Assembly (NCBI RefSeq): GCF_014195635.1
Contig: NZ_JACICC010000002.1
Location: 372,001 to 436,000 of the forward strand
DNA: 64,000 bases
From: Pseudochelatococcus contaminans
GTDB taxonomy: Bacteria; Pseudomonadota; Alphaproteobacteria; Rhizobiales; Beijerinckiaceae
Reading direction: 5' to 3'
Part shown: positions 21,818-30,499 of the stretch, piece after piece
Layout of the letters: every line of letters starts with the position of its first letter
Position numbering within the stretch: position 1 is the stretch's first letter
Translations under genes and position numbers: made by a program
Notes under the pieces: generated by a model
Database searches by the model: none
What the model saw: the letters and a program-made list of their open reading frames with translations, nothing else
What the model was told of the DNA's origin: nothing

Positions 21818-22177
21818 ATGGCGCGCATTCTGCTTGTCGACGATGAAGCCAGCGTGCGCAGCTTCCTCAAGCGCGGTCTCGAACTCGATGGCCATCAGGT
21901 TGAAACCGCGGGCGACGGCGCGGAAGGGCTGGAAGTGCTCACCGCGGAAGACGGCGCTTTCGACCTTCTGCTGACCGACGTGCGCATGCCCCTGCTCGAT
22001 GGCATCGCGCTGTCCCATGCCGTGCAGGCGCGGTGGCCCGATCTGGTGATTCTCATCATGACCGGCTTCTCGGATCAGCATGAGCGCGCCCAATCCCTCA
22101 ACAACCTGGCTGGAATCTTGCTGAAACCTTTTTCTCTGGGCGACCTCCGGCAGCAGGTCGCACGGATCGTCGGCTAG
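21818..22177 (+). CDS. cpdR: single-domain response regulator, CpdR-like
   Basis: A 119-residue receiver domain with no output domain. Key residues are the acidic pair D8-D9, the phosphoacceptor D54 in LLLTDVRMP, T82 in IMTGF and K103 in LLKPF. The LLTDVRMPLLDGIALS block and overall length resemble Caulobacter CpdR, which when unphosphorylated helps the ClpXP protease destroy CtrA and is phosphorylated by CckA through ChpT. A CckA homologue lies at 37812-40385. It follows hpt by three bases. The assignment within single-domain receivers is likely rather than certain. The stop codon is part of the extragenic repeat. Confidence 0.75.
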   Translation: MARILLVDDEASVRSFLKRGLELDGHQVETAGDGAEGLEVLTAEDGAFDLLLTDVRMPLLDGIALSHAVQARWPDLVILIMTGFSDQHERAQSLNNLAGILLKPFSLGDLRQQVARIVG

Positions 22178-22237
22178 AGCATTTCGGCATTTCGTTGAAA
22201 CGCAGAAATGCTCTATCTTATTGGTTTTAAGCGTTTT
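22176..22237 (+). repeat. 62-bp extragenic palindromic repeat, copy A
   Basis: Starts inside the cpdR stop codon. AGAGCATTT pairs with AAATGCTCT to form a hairpin, followed by ATCTTATTGGTTTTAAGCG. A second copy lies in inverse orientation at 55050-55111, matching at 57 of 62 positions by my count. The hairpin plus T-rich tail could end cpdR transcription. Confidence 0.85.
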
Positions 22238-22512
22238 AGGGCAGCTTGTATTTGCGTCGATCCATCCGATTGAACGCAGGCTGCGGCAAAATAAGAAATC
22301 TGGAACGCGAGCGCTGATCGCGTCACAGAGTACTGGCGCTCCGATGCGATTTCCGGGAATACAGGCATGTTCCTGGCTTTTGCCCGTACACCGATGGCCC
22401 GAAAGCGGGATAAACCGCTGTTTTGCCGGGAAACATCTAGCATAAAAGCTATTGATGGAAATCTATACAACACACCGACATCAAGTTAAGCTAGGTTAAA
22501 TAGCAGTATTTT
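22238..22512. other. intergenic DNA before the EAL-domain gene
   Basis: Apart from the repeat at its left edge, the gap holds no ORF and no strong hairpin. Bases 22486-22499 read TTAA-N6-TTAA, one base short of the CtrA consensus spacing of seven. Confidence 0.3.
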
Positions 22513-24834
22513 TTGCCATGCTGGTGTGAGGGTCGAGTCATTCCCCTTTTTTCCGACTCCACCACTACGATAACGTCTGTTCACCCGTCGCAGGCAATTC
22601 CTTGCAACTGGTGGCGGGGCCTTGTTTGCTCCGCTGTGTGGCTTCTCGCGGCGATTCTTTTTCAGGTGGCTCCCTTCGGCGACGATGTCATGAACATCTT
22701 CTGGCCACCGGATGGCATCGCCGTGGGGATGGTCATTGCTTACGGCCCCCGTCTGCTGCCGCCTCTGGGCATAACGATCTTCCTGTGGAACCTGGCTGGT
22801 GGCAAGCCCCCAGTCGAATCACTGGTGGGGTGTCTGGCGCTGGTGCTGGCCCTGCTTGCGGTGTGGCAGGCCGTATGGTGGGATCGGCGGCAGAACAGGA
22901 CCACGTCGCCAATTGCCACGATGGTCCGGTATCACTGCCTCACGGTCATCCCGGCCGTGGTAATCCTCAGCATTTTTGGTAGCTGGCAGTTCATCGGTCA
23001 ATCCAACTCTCGGTCGATAGCCCACATCGTGGTGATCATGGCCATTTCGGAGACGCTGGGCATTCTGCTCTTTGCCCGTCTCAGCGAGTTGTCCATCTAT
23101 ATTCTGGAATCGAAGGGGCCGGCATCGGGCTTGCCGTCCGCGTCGCTCAATCCGCGCAAACTGCTGCGGGCGACTGTGCTGATGATTGCGATGACGCTCG
23201 CCGTTTTCGCGCTGGATGCCGCCCCGCTGCCCGAAAGCGTCCACAACTATATGTCCGCATCGCGTTATCTGACGTTCGCACTGATTATGTGGGCAGCCTA
23301 CCGGGGGCAGCCGTTTCTCGTGCATTTGGCCGTGGCGGTGTCGGCCATCATTCTGATCTTGTTGACGCCCAAGGGCGCTTACGACGACACTTGGCACTTG
23401 CTGGACCACACGCTGTTGCTATGCAGCGTGGCGCTGCTGGGATTTCTCGCCTCGGCCAGCATGGAACATCGCGCGTTGCTGGCGGACGAACAGCGGGCGC
23501 GGGCGCGGCGAGACCCGCTGACCGGGTGGATGAACGAGCGAGGTCTCGTTGCCGCATTGGCGGAAACGCCACGAAGCGGATATCTGATCGGCGTGGACAT
23601 CCAGAACATCCGGCAGATCATGGAGTTGATCGGTCTGCTGCTTGCCCGGCAGATCGAAAAGGACATCACCACGCTTTTGCGCCTCAATGTCAACGAAGGT
23701 ATTGCGTTCGCCCGACCATGTGACGGTTTTTTCGTCATGGTCCTGCCTACGGAGGCAAATGCCAATGGCTGCCTGTCACGATTGAAGGCGCTGCTCACCA
23801 ATCGCCGCTACGATCAGGGCATGTCGAGCGTGCGCATTGAGGTGGGCATCGCCGTCCTGCCGCTCATGGACCGGCCAACTTCGGAAAGCGTGGCGGACAC
23901 ACTGGCGACGCTCATGCTGACGTGCCAGTTGTCATCGTTCGGTCAAAAAAGGGGAGCGCTACTGCCGCGCAGTGGCAGCACGGGACAATTTTCTCTGGGC
24001 GACATGATCAAGGCACGGCAAGGGCAACTCGTCATGCTGGAAGACCTGAAGGAGACGCTGCAACAGCCATCGGGTTCGCCGGATTCACCGGGTCTGTGGC
24101 TGGCCTGCCAGACGATCCAGCCGCTGAAGCAGGACGTGACCACATACAGCTTTGAAATCCTGATGCGATGGACCCTCCCAGATGGCACGGTTCGCGGGCC
24201 GGCCATCTTTCTGCCCATCGCCGAGCATTACGGTCTGATGCCGGACATCGACCGCTGGGTGATCGCCGAGGCGATGCGCACGTTCGCGGCCATTCCGGAA
24301 AAGACACACCGGAAGCTGTCGAAGGTGTCCATCAACCTCTCGGGCGCGTCCATATCAGAGCCCTATCTGCTCGAATTTATCCAGGCGACGATCCGCGATA
24401 ACAGCCTGTCCCCCAGCCTGTTCTGTTTCGAAATCACAGAAACCGCCGACATCGTTCAACGCGAGAATGCCATCTCCCTGCTGACGCGAATGCGTGATAT
24501 GGGCATTCGTACGTCGCTTGACGATTTCGGCACTGGCCTTGCTTCGTTCGATTATCTCAAGTCATTGCCACTGGACTATGTGAAGATCGACGGCAGTTTT
24601 ATCCGCCATCTCGACGCAAGCCTGGTCGATCAGGCCATCGTCAAGGCCATCTGCAGGGTGGCGCGGATTCTGGATCTGGAAACGGTGGCCGAGTTCGTGG
24701 AAACGCCGCGGCAATACGCCCTGCTGGAGGAGTGGGGCGTGGACCATGTTCAGGGCTACCACATCGGCAAGCCCGTCTACATCGGAGACCATCTGAAAAG
24801 CATCGGCAAGAATGAAGTGCGAATCGTCACCTGA
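22513..24834 (+). CDS. membrane-bound EAL phosphodiesterase with degenerate GGDEF domain
   Basis: A protein of about 770 residues that should lower cyclic di-GMP. The first 330 residues hold about eight or nine hydrophobic helices in a MASE1-like sensor. A GGDEF fold starts at RRDPLTGWMNERGL, but the catalytic GGDEF sequence is replaced by PCDGFF, so synthesis is not expected. The EAL domain looks intact: E548 in FEILMRW, the Asn in SINLSG, EITE, DDFGTG near residue 670, the Lys in YVKIDGSF and the Gln in HVQGYHIGKP. The start is uncertain. The TTG at 22513 is the first possible codon, has no good ribosome site, and no in-frame ATG exists before the first membrane helices. Confidence 0.86.
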   Translation: MPCWCEGRVIPLFSDSTTTITSVHPSQAIPCNWWRGLVCSAVWLLAAILFQVAPFGDDVMNIFWPPDGIAVGMVIAYGPRLLPPLGITIFLWNLAGGKPPVESLVGCLALVLALLAVWQAVWWDRRQNRTTSPIATMVRYHCLTVIPAVVILSIFGSWQFIGQSNSRSIAHIVVIMAISETLGILLFARLSELSIYILESKGPASGLPSASLNPRKLLRATVLMIAMTLAVFALDAAPLPESVHNYMSASRYLTFALIMWAAYRGQPFLVHLAVAVSAIILILLTPKGAYDDTWHLLDHTLLLCSVALLGFLASASMEHRALLADEQRARARRDPLTGWMNERGLVAALAETPRSGYLIGVDIQNIRQIMELIGLLLARQIEKDITTLLRLNVNEGIAFARPCDGFFVMVLPTEANANGCLSRLKALLTNRRYDQGMSSVRIEVGIAVLPLMDRPTSESVADTLATLMLTCQLSSFGQKRGALLPRSGSTGQFSLGDMIKARQGQLVMLEDLKETLQQPSGSPDSPGLWLACQTIQPLKQDVTTYSFEILMRWTLPDGTVRGPAIFLPIAEHYGLMPDIDRWVIAEAMRTFAAIPEKTHRKLSKVSINLSGASISEPYLLEFIQATIRDNSLSPSLFCFEITETADIVQRENAISLLTRMRDMGIRTSLDDFGTGLASFDYLKSLPLDYVKIDGSFIRHLDASLVDQAIVKAICRVARILDLETVAEFVETPRQYALLEEWGVDHVQGYHIGKPVYIGDHLKSIGKNEVRIVT

Positions 24835-24951
24835 CAGTGATGCCCCACCTCCAGGAACGCTCGCGCTCTTGATCTCGCACGTTTTTCCGGCCAGGCGATG
24901 CATACGGCGTTCAAAACGCTTTAGGGTTCGCTTAATCATGACCGTCTTATA

Positions 24952-25854
24952 ATGGCCGTGGTTGGCTGGAGGTTGCGGGAGAGTCCCTCCCCCGTCCGCT
25001 GGCCGTTCGTGAAAACGGGTGGGCAGAAGGTTCCGCGTCCGGCCGCAAGGCTTGCGGATCGTTGCCGCTCCCCATCAGGAAGTGTAGCCGGTCCCTTGCG
25101 CGAAGCCCTTGCCCGTTCCGATTTCGATGCTGTGCGTCGCTCTCCCGCCTCTGCAAAGGCGCGCCGGCCGGCTGCCTCCGGCCCCCGTGCGCAGGGACGG
25201 GGCAAGACGAAACACGCCGCCGGCATCGGCAGCATCGCAGCCGGTCTTCTCACTTCGGCTCTGGCCTTGGTCGGAGGCTTGCTTCTGACGCTGGCGCAAC
25301 TTGCGCTCAAAGGCGTGTTGCTGCGCCCGGTGTCGGTCATCGGCGGCCTGCTGGCGGTTTCGCTGTCGGCGGCGATCATCGTGAATGCCGTATCGATGCA
25401 GGAAGGCCAGCACCCTTCACCCCTGTTCGGCGGACAAACCGCGACGGAAAAGCCTGCCGTCCGCGCCGTGCAGGCACCGTCTCAGCCACAGGTTGCCGCG
25501 CCGCCCGCGGTTGCCCCCACGCCCGTCGCCAGACCGGCGGCGGCTGCGCAACCCGCAACGCCGCCGGCCCCGAAGCCGGCAGCCGCGCCGCCTGCTAACG
25601 ATCCCATCGCGCATCTTCTGGCAACGGGTGCGCCGCCAGCCGCTGCCAAAACGAGCGATACTGGTCTGCTCGGCGTGCAGAAGGCGCTGGTGAAACTGGG
25701 ATACGGCATCACGGCGGATGGGCTCAACGGCCCTGCCACCCGGCGGGCTGTCTCGGAGTTTGAAAAGCTGGAAGGGCTGCCGATAACCGGCGATCCGACG
25801 AACGTGACCATGCGCAAGGCGCTGTCGGTGGCGTCCGGCATAACGCTCGACTGA
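24952..25854 (+). CDS. membrane-anchored protein with C-terminal peptidoglycan-binding domain
   Basis: Up to 300 residues. A basic N-terminal region (to about residue 85) is followed by two hydrophobic segments at about 95-120 and 125-147, an Ala/Pro linker of about 65 residues and a C-terminal PG_binding_1 domain (GLLGVQKALVKLGYGITADG with ATRRAVSEFEKLEGLPITG). The domain should sit in the periplasm and bind cell-wall glycan. The start at 24952 is doubtful: the ATG overlaps a TATAAT-like box and lacks a ribosome site, so the real start may lie further in. murJ begins 5 bases after the stop, which fits a cell-wall role. Confidence 0.72.
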   Translation: MAVVGWRLRESPSPVRWPFVKTGGQKVPRPAARLADRCRSPSGSVAGPLREALARSDFDAVRRSPASAKARRPAASGPRAQGRGKTKHAAGIGSIAAGLLTSALALVGGLLLTLAQLALKGVLLRPVSVIGGLLAVSLSAAIIVNAVSMQEGQHPSPLFGGQTATEKPAVRAVQAPSQPQVAAPPAVAPTPVARPAAAAQPATPPAPKPAAAPPANDPIAHLLATGAPPAAAKTSDTGLLGVQKALVKLGYGITADGLNGPATRRAVSEFEKLEGLPITGDPTNVTMRKALSVASGITLD

Positions 25855-25859
25855 CCGCG

Positions 25860-27404
25860 ATGCTGAAACATTTCCTGTCTGTCAGCGGTCTGACCCTGCT
25901 GTCGCGGGTCACCGGCCTCGCCCGCGATCTGATGACCGCCGCCATTCTGGGCGCGGGACTGTTGGCGGATGCGTTTTTCGTCGCGCTGCGGCTGCCGAAC
26001 CATTTCCGGGCCATTTTCGGCGAGGGCGCTTTCAGCGCCGCTTTCGTGCCGATTTTCACCCGTCTGCACGAATCGGAAGGGGTCGCGGCGGCACGACGAT
26101 TCGCCGACAATGTCTGGACAGGGATGCTGCTCGTCCAGACCGTTGTTTTCGTGCTTGCCTTCACATTCATGGAGCAGGTCGTTGCGCTGCTTGCGCCGGG
26201 CTTCGCTGCCGATCCGGAAAAATTCGCGCTGGCGGTCAACCTGACGCGCATCACCTTTCCCTACCTGTTTTTCATCACGCTGGTCACGCTGGTATCCGGC
26301 ATGCTGCAAAGCATCGAACGGTTCGTAGCCGCCGCTTTCACGCAAGTTCTGCTCAATGTGTCGATGATCGTGGCGCTGGCGCTGGCGTGGCTTTTCCCCT
26401 CTGCAGCCTACGCGGCCGCGTGGGGTGTGGCGGTTGCGGGCGCGTTGGAGTTGGCGCTTGTGTATGCGGATGCCGCACGCGCCGGCATCGCCCCTCGTCT
26501 TGCCCGGCCGCGCCTTGACCCCGGCATGCGGACGTTCCTGAAAACGCTTGGCCCTGCCATCATCGGCTCGGCGGGCGTGCAGATCGCGCTATTTGCAGAC
26601 ACCATCATCGCCTCGATGCTGCCCACGGGCGCGGTGTCGTCGATCTATTATGCCGACCGGCTCTACCAATTGCCCATCGGCGTCATCGCCATCGCGGCGG
26701 GCACGGTGCTGGTGCCGCTGATGAGCCGCCTCGTCGCCGCCGGAGACGAAGCCGCCGCCCATGCCGCCCAGAACCGGGCACTGGCGCTGACGTTGGCGCT
26801 TGCCATACCGTGCATGGTGGCCTTCCTGCTGGTGCCGGAGCCCATCGTTTCGGCGCTGTTTGGACGCGGCGCATTCACGCAGGAAGACGCCCAGGCCGCC
26901 GGCGCGGTTCTGGCAGCCTATGCGCTGGGATTGCCCGCGATTGTCGCCATTCCGGCAGTCGTTGCGAGCTTCCGCGCCCGGTTGGATACGACGACGCCCG
27001 CTATCGTCGCGTTGATCGGCATCGGCATCAACGTGGCGCTCAAGATCGCGCTGGTGAGCAATATCCTCGATGTGCAACTCGGCGCGCCAGGGCTGGCGCT
27101 GGCCACCGCTGCCGGAGCGTGGGTGAACTTCGGCCTGCTGTTCATTCTCGCCCGCCGCCGGCGCTGGAATGCCCCGGACAGCACCCTGCTGCGCACACTC
27201 GCAGCCATCTCCGCCGCCTCGCTTCTACTTGCCGCTGTGACGGCAGGCGTGGACGCTGTATTGTCACCATGGTCGGACACGTTGCCGCATGCGCGCGCGA
27301 TTATCCACATCGCCATCGTGGCGCTGGCAGGTGCCGTAGCCTATGGCGTGACGCTCATCGCGACGCTTCGGCTGGCTGGCGTGCCACTGCCGAAGTTGCG
27401 GTAA
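25860..27404 (+). CDS. murJ: lipid II flippase MurJ
   Basis: A 514-residue integral membrane protein of the MOP superfamily that moves lipid II to the periplasmic face for peptidoglycan synthesis. Family signatures are LSRVTGLARDLMTAAILGAG and LRLPNHFRAIFGEGAFSAAFVP at the N-terminus, the YYADRLYQLPIGVIAIA segment and LFGRGAFTQEDA. About 14 hydrophobic helices are visible. It follows the peptidoglycan-binding gene by five bases and converges with the M20 dipeptidase gene. Confidence 0.95.
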   Translation: MLKHFLSVSGLTLLSRVTGLARDLMTAAILGAGLLADAFFVALRLPNHFRAIFGEGAFSAAFVPIFTRLHESEGVAAARRFADNVWTGMLLVQTVVFVLAFTFMEQVVALLAPGFAADPEKFALAVNLTRITFPYLFFITLVTLVSGMLQSIERFVAAAFTQVLLNVSMIVALALAWLFPSAAYAAAWGVAVAGALELALVYADAARAGIAPRLARPRLDPGMRTFLKTLGPAIIGSAGVQIALFADTIIASMLPTGAVSSIYYADRLYQLPIGVIAIAAGTVLVPLMSRLVAAGDEAAAHAAQNRALALTLALAIPCMVAFLLVPEPIVSALFGRGAFTQEDAQAAGAVLAAYALGLPAIVAIPAVVASFRARLDTTTPAIVALIGIGINVALKIALVSNILDVQLGAPGLALATAAGAWVNFGLLFILARRRRWNAPDSTLLRTLAAISAASLLLAAVTAGVDAVLSPWSDTLPHARAIIHIAIVALAGAVAYGVTLIATLRLAGVPLPKLR

Positions 27405-27453
27405 ACGGTTTGCGTCCAATTGAAGGATCGGCTTGAACGCGAATTGCTCTGGA

Positions 27454-27485
27454 CCACCTCCCTGCCGCAATAAGCCGGGAGGTGG
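27454..27485. terminator. hairpin between convergent murJ and M20 dipeptidase genes
   Basis: CCACCTCCC and GGGAGGTGG form a perfect 9-bp stem with a 14-base loop in the 90-bp gap between the two stops. No T-run follows on either strand, so it may rather act as a barrier to 3' exonucleases. Confidence 0.55.
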
Positions 27486-27494
27486 CCGATGCGC

Positions 27495-28877
27495 TTACTC
27501 CGCCAGCGCTTGCAGGATGCGCGCCCACGAGCGCGTGCCCTTGTGGAAATTCGTCAGCGAATATTTCTCATTCGGCGAATGAATGCGGTCATCCTCCAGC
27601 CCGAAGCCGACCAGCAGCGGTGTTGCGCCCAGCCTGTTCTGGAAGGTCGCGATGATCGGAATGGAGCCGCCGCCGCCAATGGTCACGGGTGGTTTGTTCC
27701 ATTCATCGCGCAATGCGCCAGCGGCTTTCGCCAACAGCGGACTGTCGAGCGGCACCGATACCGCTCCCGCGCCGTCGCCCGCACCGAAAGTCACCGATGC
27801 ATCGGCGGGGATCAGGCTGCGGACATAGGCGCGGAAAGCGTCCCGCACCTTCACCGGATTCTGCTCGCCGACGAGACGGAATGTGATCTTGGCGCGCGCC
27901 TGCGCCGGGATCACCGTCTTGGAGCCTTCGCCGGTATAGCCGCCGATGATGCCGTTGATGTCGAACGCCGGGCGGGACTGGATCTGCTCGATGACGTAAC
28001 GGTCCTTCTCGCCCGCCGGCTCGGACAGGCCGACCGGCCCGAGGAACGTGCGTGCGTCGAGGCCAAGGCCTCGCCACTGCTCGCGCACCTCTTCCGGAAT
28101 CTCCGGCACCCCGTCATAAAAACCGGGGATGGTGATGCGCCCTTCTCCGTCGCGCAGCGCTGCGATGACGCCGGCAAGCACCTGAATGGCGTTTTGCGCC
28201 GCGCCGCCGAACAGGCCGGAGTGAAGATCTCGGTCGGCGGTGCGGATGATGATCTCGTCATGCACCAACCCGCGCAGACCCGTGGTGATGGCAGGCGTAT
28301 CGGCATCCCACTGGTTGGTGTCGCACACCAGCACGGCATCGGCACGCAGGCGGTCGAGATTGGCGTCGACGAAAGCCGGCAGGTTGACGGAGCCGACCTC
28401 CTCCTCGCCCTCGATCAGCACCGAGACATTGACGGGCAGGTCGCCGGTAACCGCCTTCCACGCCCGCACAGCCTCCAGAAAGGTCAGGATCTGGCCCTTG
28501 TCGTCGGCAGCGCCTCGCGCGCGGATGACCTTCGATCCATCGGCCAATGTTTCGATGCGCGGCTCGAAGGGCGGATTGGTCCACAGATCGAGCGGATCGA
28601 CCGGCTGCACGTCATAATGACCGTAGAACAGCACACTCGGCTTGCCCTCGCCCTGCTGATGACCCAGCACGACCGGATGCCCCGGCGTCGCATGCACTTC
28701 GGCAGCGAAACCCAGTCCGTCAAGCTCAGCCTTTACGTGCTCGGCAGCGCGGCGGCAGTCCTGCGCATGGGCAGGGTCGGTGGAGATCGAGGCGATGCGC
28801 AGGAACGCGAACAGCCGCTCCAGCGAGGCGTCGAGATTGGCGTCGATGTGGTCCAAAACCTTATCAAGCTGCGACAT
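27495..28877 (-). CDS. M20-family dipeptidase
   Basis: A 460-residue metallopeptidase of the M20 family, probably a cytosolic dipeptidase using two zinc ions. The first metal block is VLFYGHYDVQPVDPLDLW, followed by GAADDKGQ, and the catalytic/metal glutamates lie in VLIEGEEEVGS. A lid domain follows the IIIRTADRDLHSG segment, and a late His sits in EDDRIHSPNEKY. I use the ATG at 28877, which has AAGGA nine bases upstream; the frame is open to 28913, but those twelve residues overlap the next gene. It is the last gene of the mutS-HerA-M20 run on this strand. Confidence 0.93.
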   Translation of the reverse strand: MSQLDKVLDHIDANLDASLERLFAFLRIASISTDPAHAQDCRRAAEHVKAELDGLGFAAEVHATPGHPVVLGHQQGEGKPSVLFYGHYDVQPVDPLDLWTNPPFEPRIETLADGSKVIRARGAADDKGQILTFLEAVRAWKAVTGDLPVNVSVLIEGEEEVGSVNLPAFVDANLDRLRADAVLVCDTNQWDADTPAITTGLRGLVHDEIIIRTADRDLHSGLFGGAAQNAIQVLAGVIAALRDGEGRITIPGFYDGVPEIPEEVREQWRGLGLDARTFLGPVGLSEPAGEKDRYVIEQIQSRPAFDINGIIGGYTGEGSKTVIPAQARAKITFRLVGEQNPVKVRDAFRAYVRSLIPADASVTFGAGDGAGAVSVPLDSPLLAKAAGALRDEWNKPPVTIGGGGSIPIIATFQNRLGATPLLVGFGLEDDRIHSPNEKYSLTNFHKGTRSWARILQALAE

Positions 28878-28909
28878 GTCGATGTGTCCTTCGAAAAATC
28901 CCGATCCGG

Positions 28910-30472
28910 TCAACGCCGGAGAATACCGCCGAGCGTACCGCGCACGATGGCGCGCCCGATGCTGCCGCCGGCCCTGCCGCCGACCTTCTTGCCGATATCA
29001 GCGGCGAGTTGGCCCAGCACGGTATTGGTGACCGTGCGCGTCACGTCACGTGCGATCACCTGCCCCGTGCTCAGGCGCTCGCCGCGCGGTCGGCTGGTGC
29101 CGAGAATGGACCCGAGAAGATCGCCGATGCCGCCAAGCGCGCCCTCCTGCGCCGGTGGCGCTTCCGCAGCTTCCGTGGCCTGCTGCGTGCGGGCGGTGAG
29201 CACCTCATAGGCGGACTCGCGATCGATGGGCTTGTCATAGAGACCGCGCAAGGGACTGCTACCGATGAGCTGCGCCCGCTCCTCCACCGTCAGCGGCCCG
29301 ACGCGGGCGGACGGCGGCGCGATCAGCGTGCGGCTGACGATCTCGGGCGCACCCTTGGCATCGAGCAGCGACACCAGCGCCTCGCCGACAGCCAGCTCGC
29401 CGATGACCTTTTCAGTGTCGAAGGCCGGGTTCTGCCGGAAGGTCTGTGCGGCGGCGCGCACCGCCCTCTGATCGCGGGGGGTGTAGGCGCGCAGCGCGTG
29501 CTGCACCCGGTTGCCGAGCTGGCCAAGCACCGTATCCGGCACATCGAGCGGATTCTGTGTGACGAAATAGACGCCAACGCCCTTGGAGCGGATGAGCCGC
29601 ACAACGCGCTCCACCGCCTCCAGCAACGCCTTGGGCGCGCAGTCGAACAACAGATGCGCCTCATCGAAGAAGAACACCAGCACCGGCTTGTCGGGATCGC
29701 CGACTTCAGGAAGATGCTCGAACAGCTCCGACAACAGCCACAGCAGGAAGGTGGCGTAGAGGCGCGGGTTGTTCATCAACTGATCGGCAGCCAGAATATT
29801 GATGAAGCCGCGTCCAGCGCGGTCGGTGCGGATCAGGTCGCCGATTTCCAGCGCGGGCTCGCCGAAAAACTTTTCCGCGTGCTGGTTTTCGAGCACGAGC
29901 AGGCGACGCTGGATGGTGCCCACCGATTGCTTGGCGATATTGCCGTATTCGCCGCTGAGCGCCGCCGCGTTATCGTAGACATAGCCGAGAAGCGCGCGCA
30001 GATCTTTCAGGTCGAGCAACAGCAGGCCCTGCTCGTCGGCGACACGGAAAACGATGTTGAGGATGCCTTCCTGCGTCTCGTTGAGATCGAGCAGGCGCGA
30101 CAGCAGCAGCGGCCCCATGTCTGAAATGGTGGCGCGCACCGGATGGCCCTGCTCGCCGAACACGTCCCAGAACACCACCGGGAAGCGATCCGGCTGATAG
30201 TCCAGCCCAAGCTCCTGCGCCCGCTTGACGAAGGGCGGCTTGCCGTCTCCATCCGCTGCGAGGCCGGCGAGGTCACCCTTGACGTCCGCCGCGAACACCG
30301 GCACGCCAGCGTTGGAAAACCCTTCCGCCAATACTTGCAGCGTCACCGTCTTGCCGGTGCCGGTGGCGCCGGTGATGAGCCCGTGGCGGTTGGCGCGCTT
30401 CAACAGCAGTTCCTGCCCCGCGCCGCCGTGCTCGATATCGCTTCGGCCGATGAACACGCCTTCACTCGCCAT
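28910..30472 (-). CDS. HerA-like P-loop ATPase (DUF853 family)
   Basis: A 520-residue P-loop protein of the HerA/FtsK clan. Walker A is GATGTGKT at residues 35-42 and Walker B is [13 protein letters not shown] near residue 270, with [21 protein letters not shown] further on as the sensor region. The C-terminal 60 residues are Gly/Arg-rich with [19 protein letters not shown]. Members of this family are widely annotated as helicases, but the substrate of this bacterial subgroup is not established. It sits 27 bases downstream of mutS on the same strand, so co-transcription with the repair gene is likely. Confidence 0.88.
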   Translation of the reverse strand: MASEGVFIGRSDIEHGGAGQELLLKRANRHGLITGATGTGKTVTLQVLAEGFSNAGVPVFAADVKGDLAGLAADGDGKPPFVKRAQELGLDYQPDRFPVVFWDVFGEQGHPVRATISDMGPLLLSRLLDLNETQEGILNIVFRVADEQGLLLLDLKDLRALLGYVYDNAAALSGEYGNIAKQSVGTIQRRLLVLENQHAEKFFGEPALEIGDLIRTDRAGRGFINILAADQLMNNPRLYATFLLWLLSELFEHLPEVGDPDKPVLVFFFDEAHLLFDCAPKALLEAVERVVRLIRSKGVGVYFVTQNPLDVPDTVLGQLGNRVQHALRAYTPRDQRAVRAAAQTFRQNPAFDTEKVIGELAVGEALVSLLDAKGAPEIVSRTLIAPPSARVGPLTVEERAQLIGSSPLRGLYDKPIDRESAYEVLTARTQQATEAAEAPPAQEGALGGIGDLLGSILGTSRPRGERLSTGQVIARDVTRTVTNTVLGQLAADIGKKVGGRAGGSIGRAIVRGTLGGILRR

Positions 30473-30499
30473 AACGTCGGACCTCTTTACAAGACAGGA

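Noticed and set aside
22486-22499. TTAA-N6-TTAA upstream of the EAL gene as a CtrA box
   Set aside because: The spacing is six, not the seven of the CtrA consensus, and the flanks do not help. It was not called as a site.
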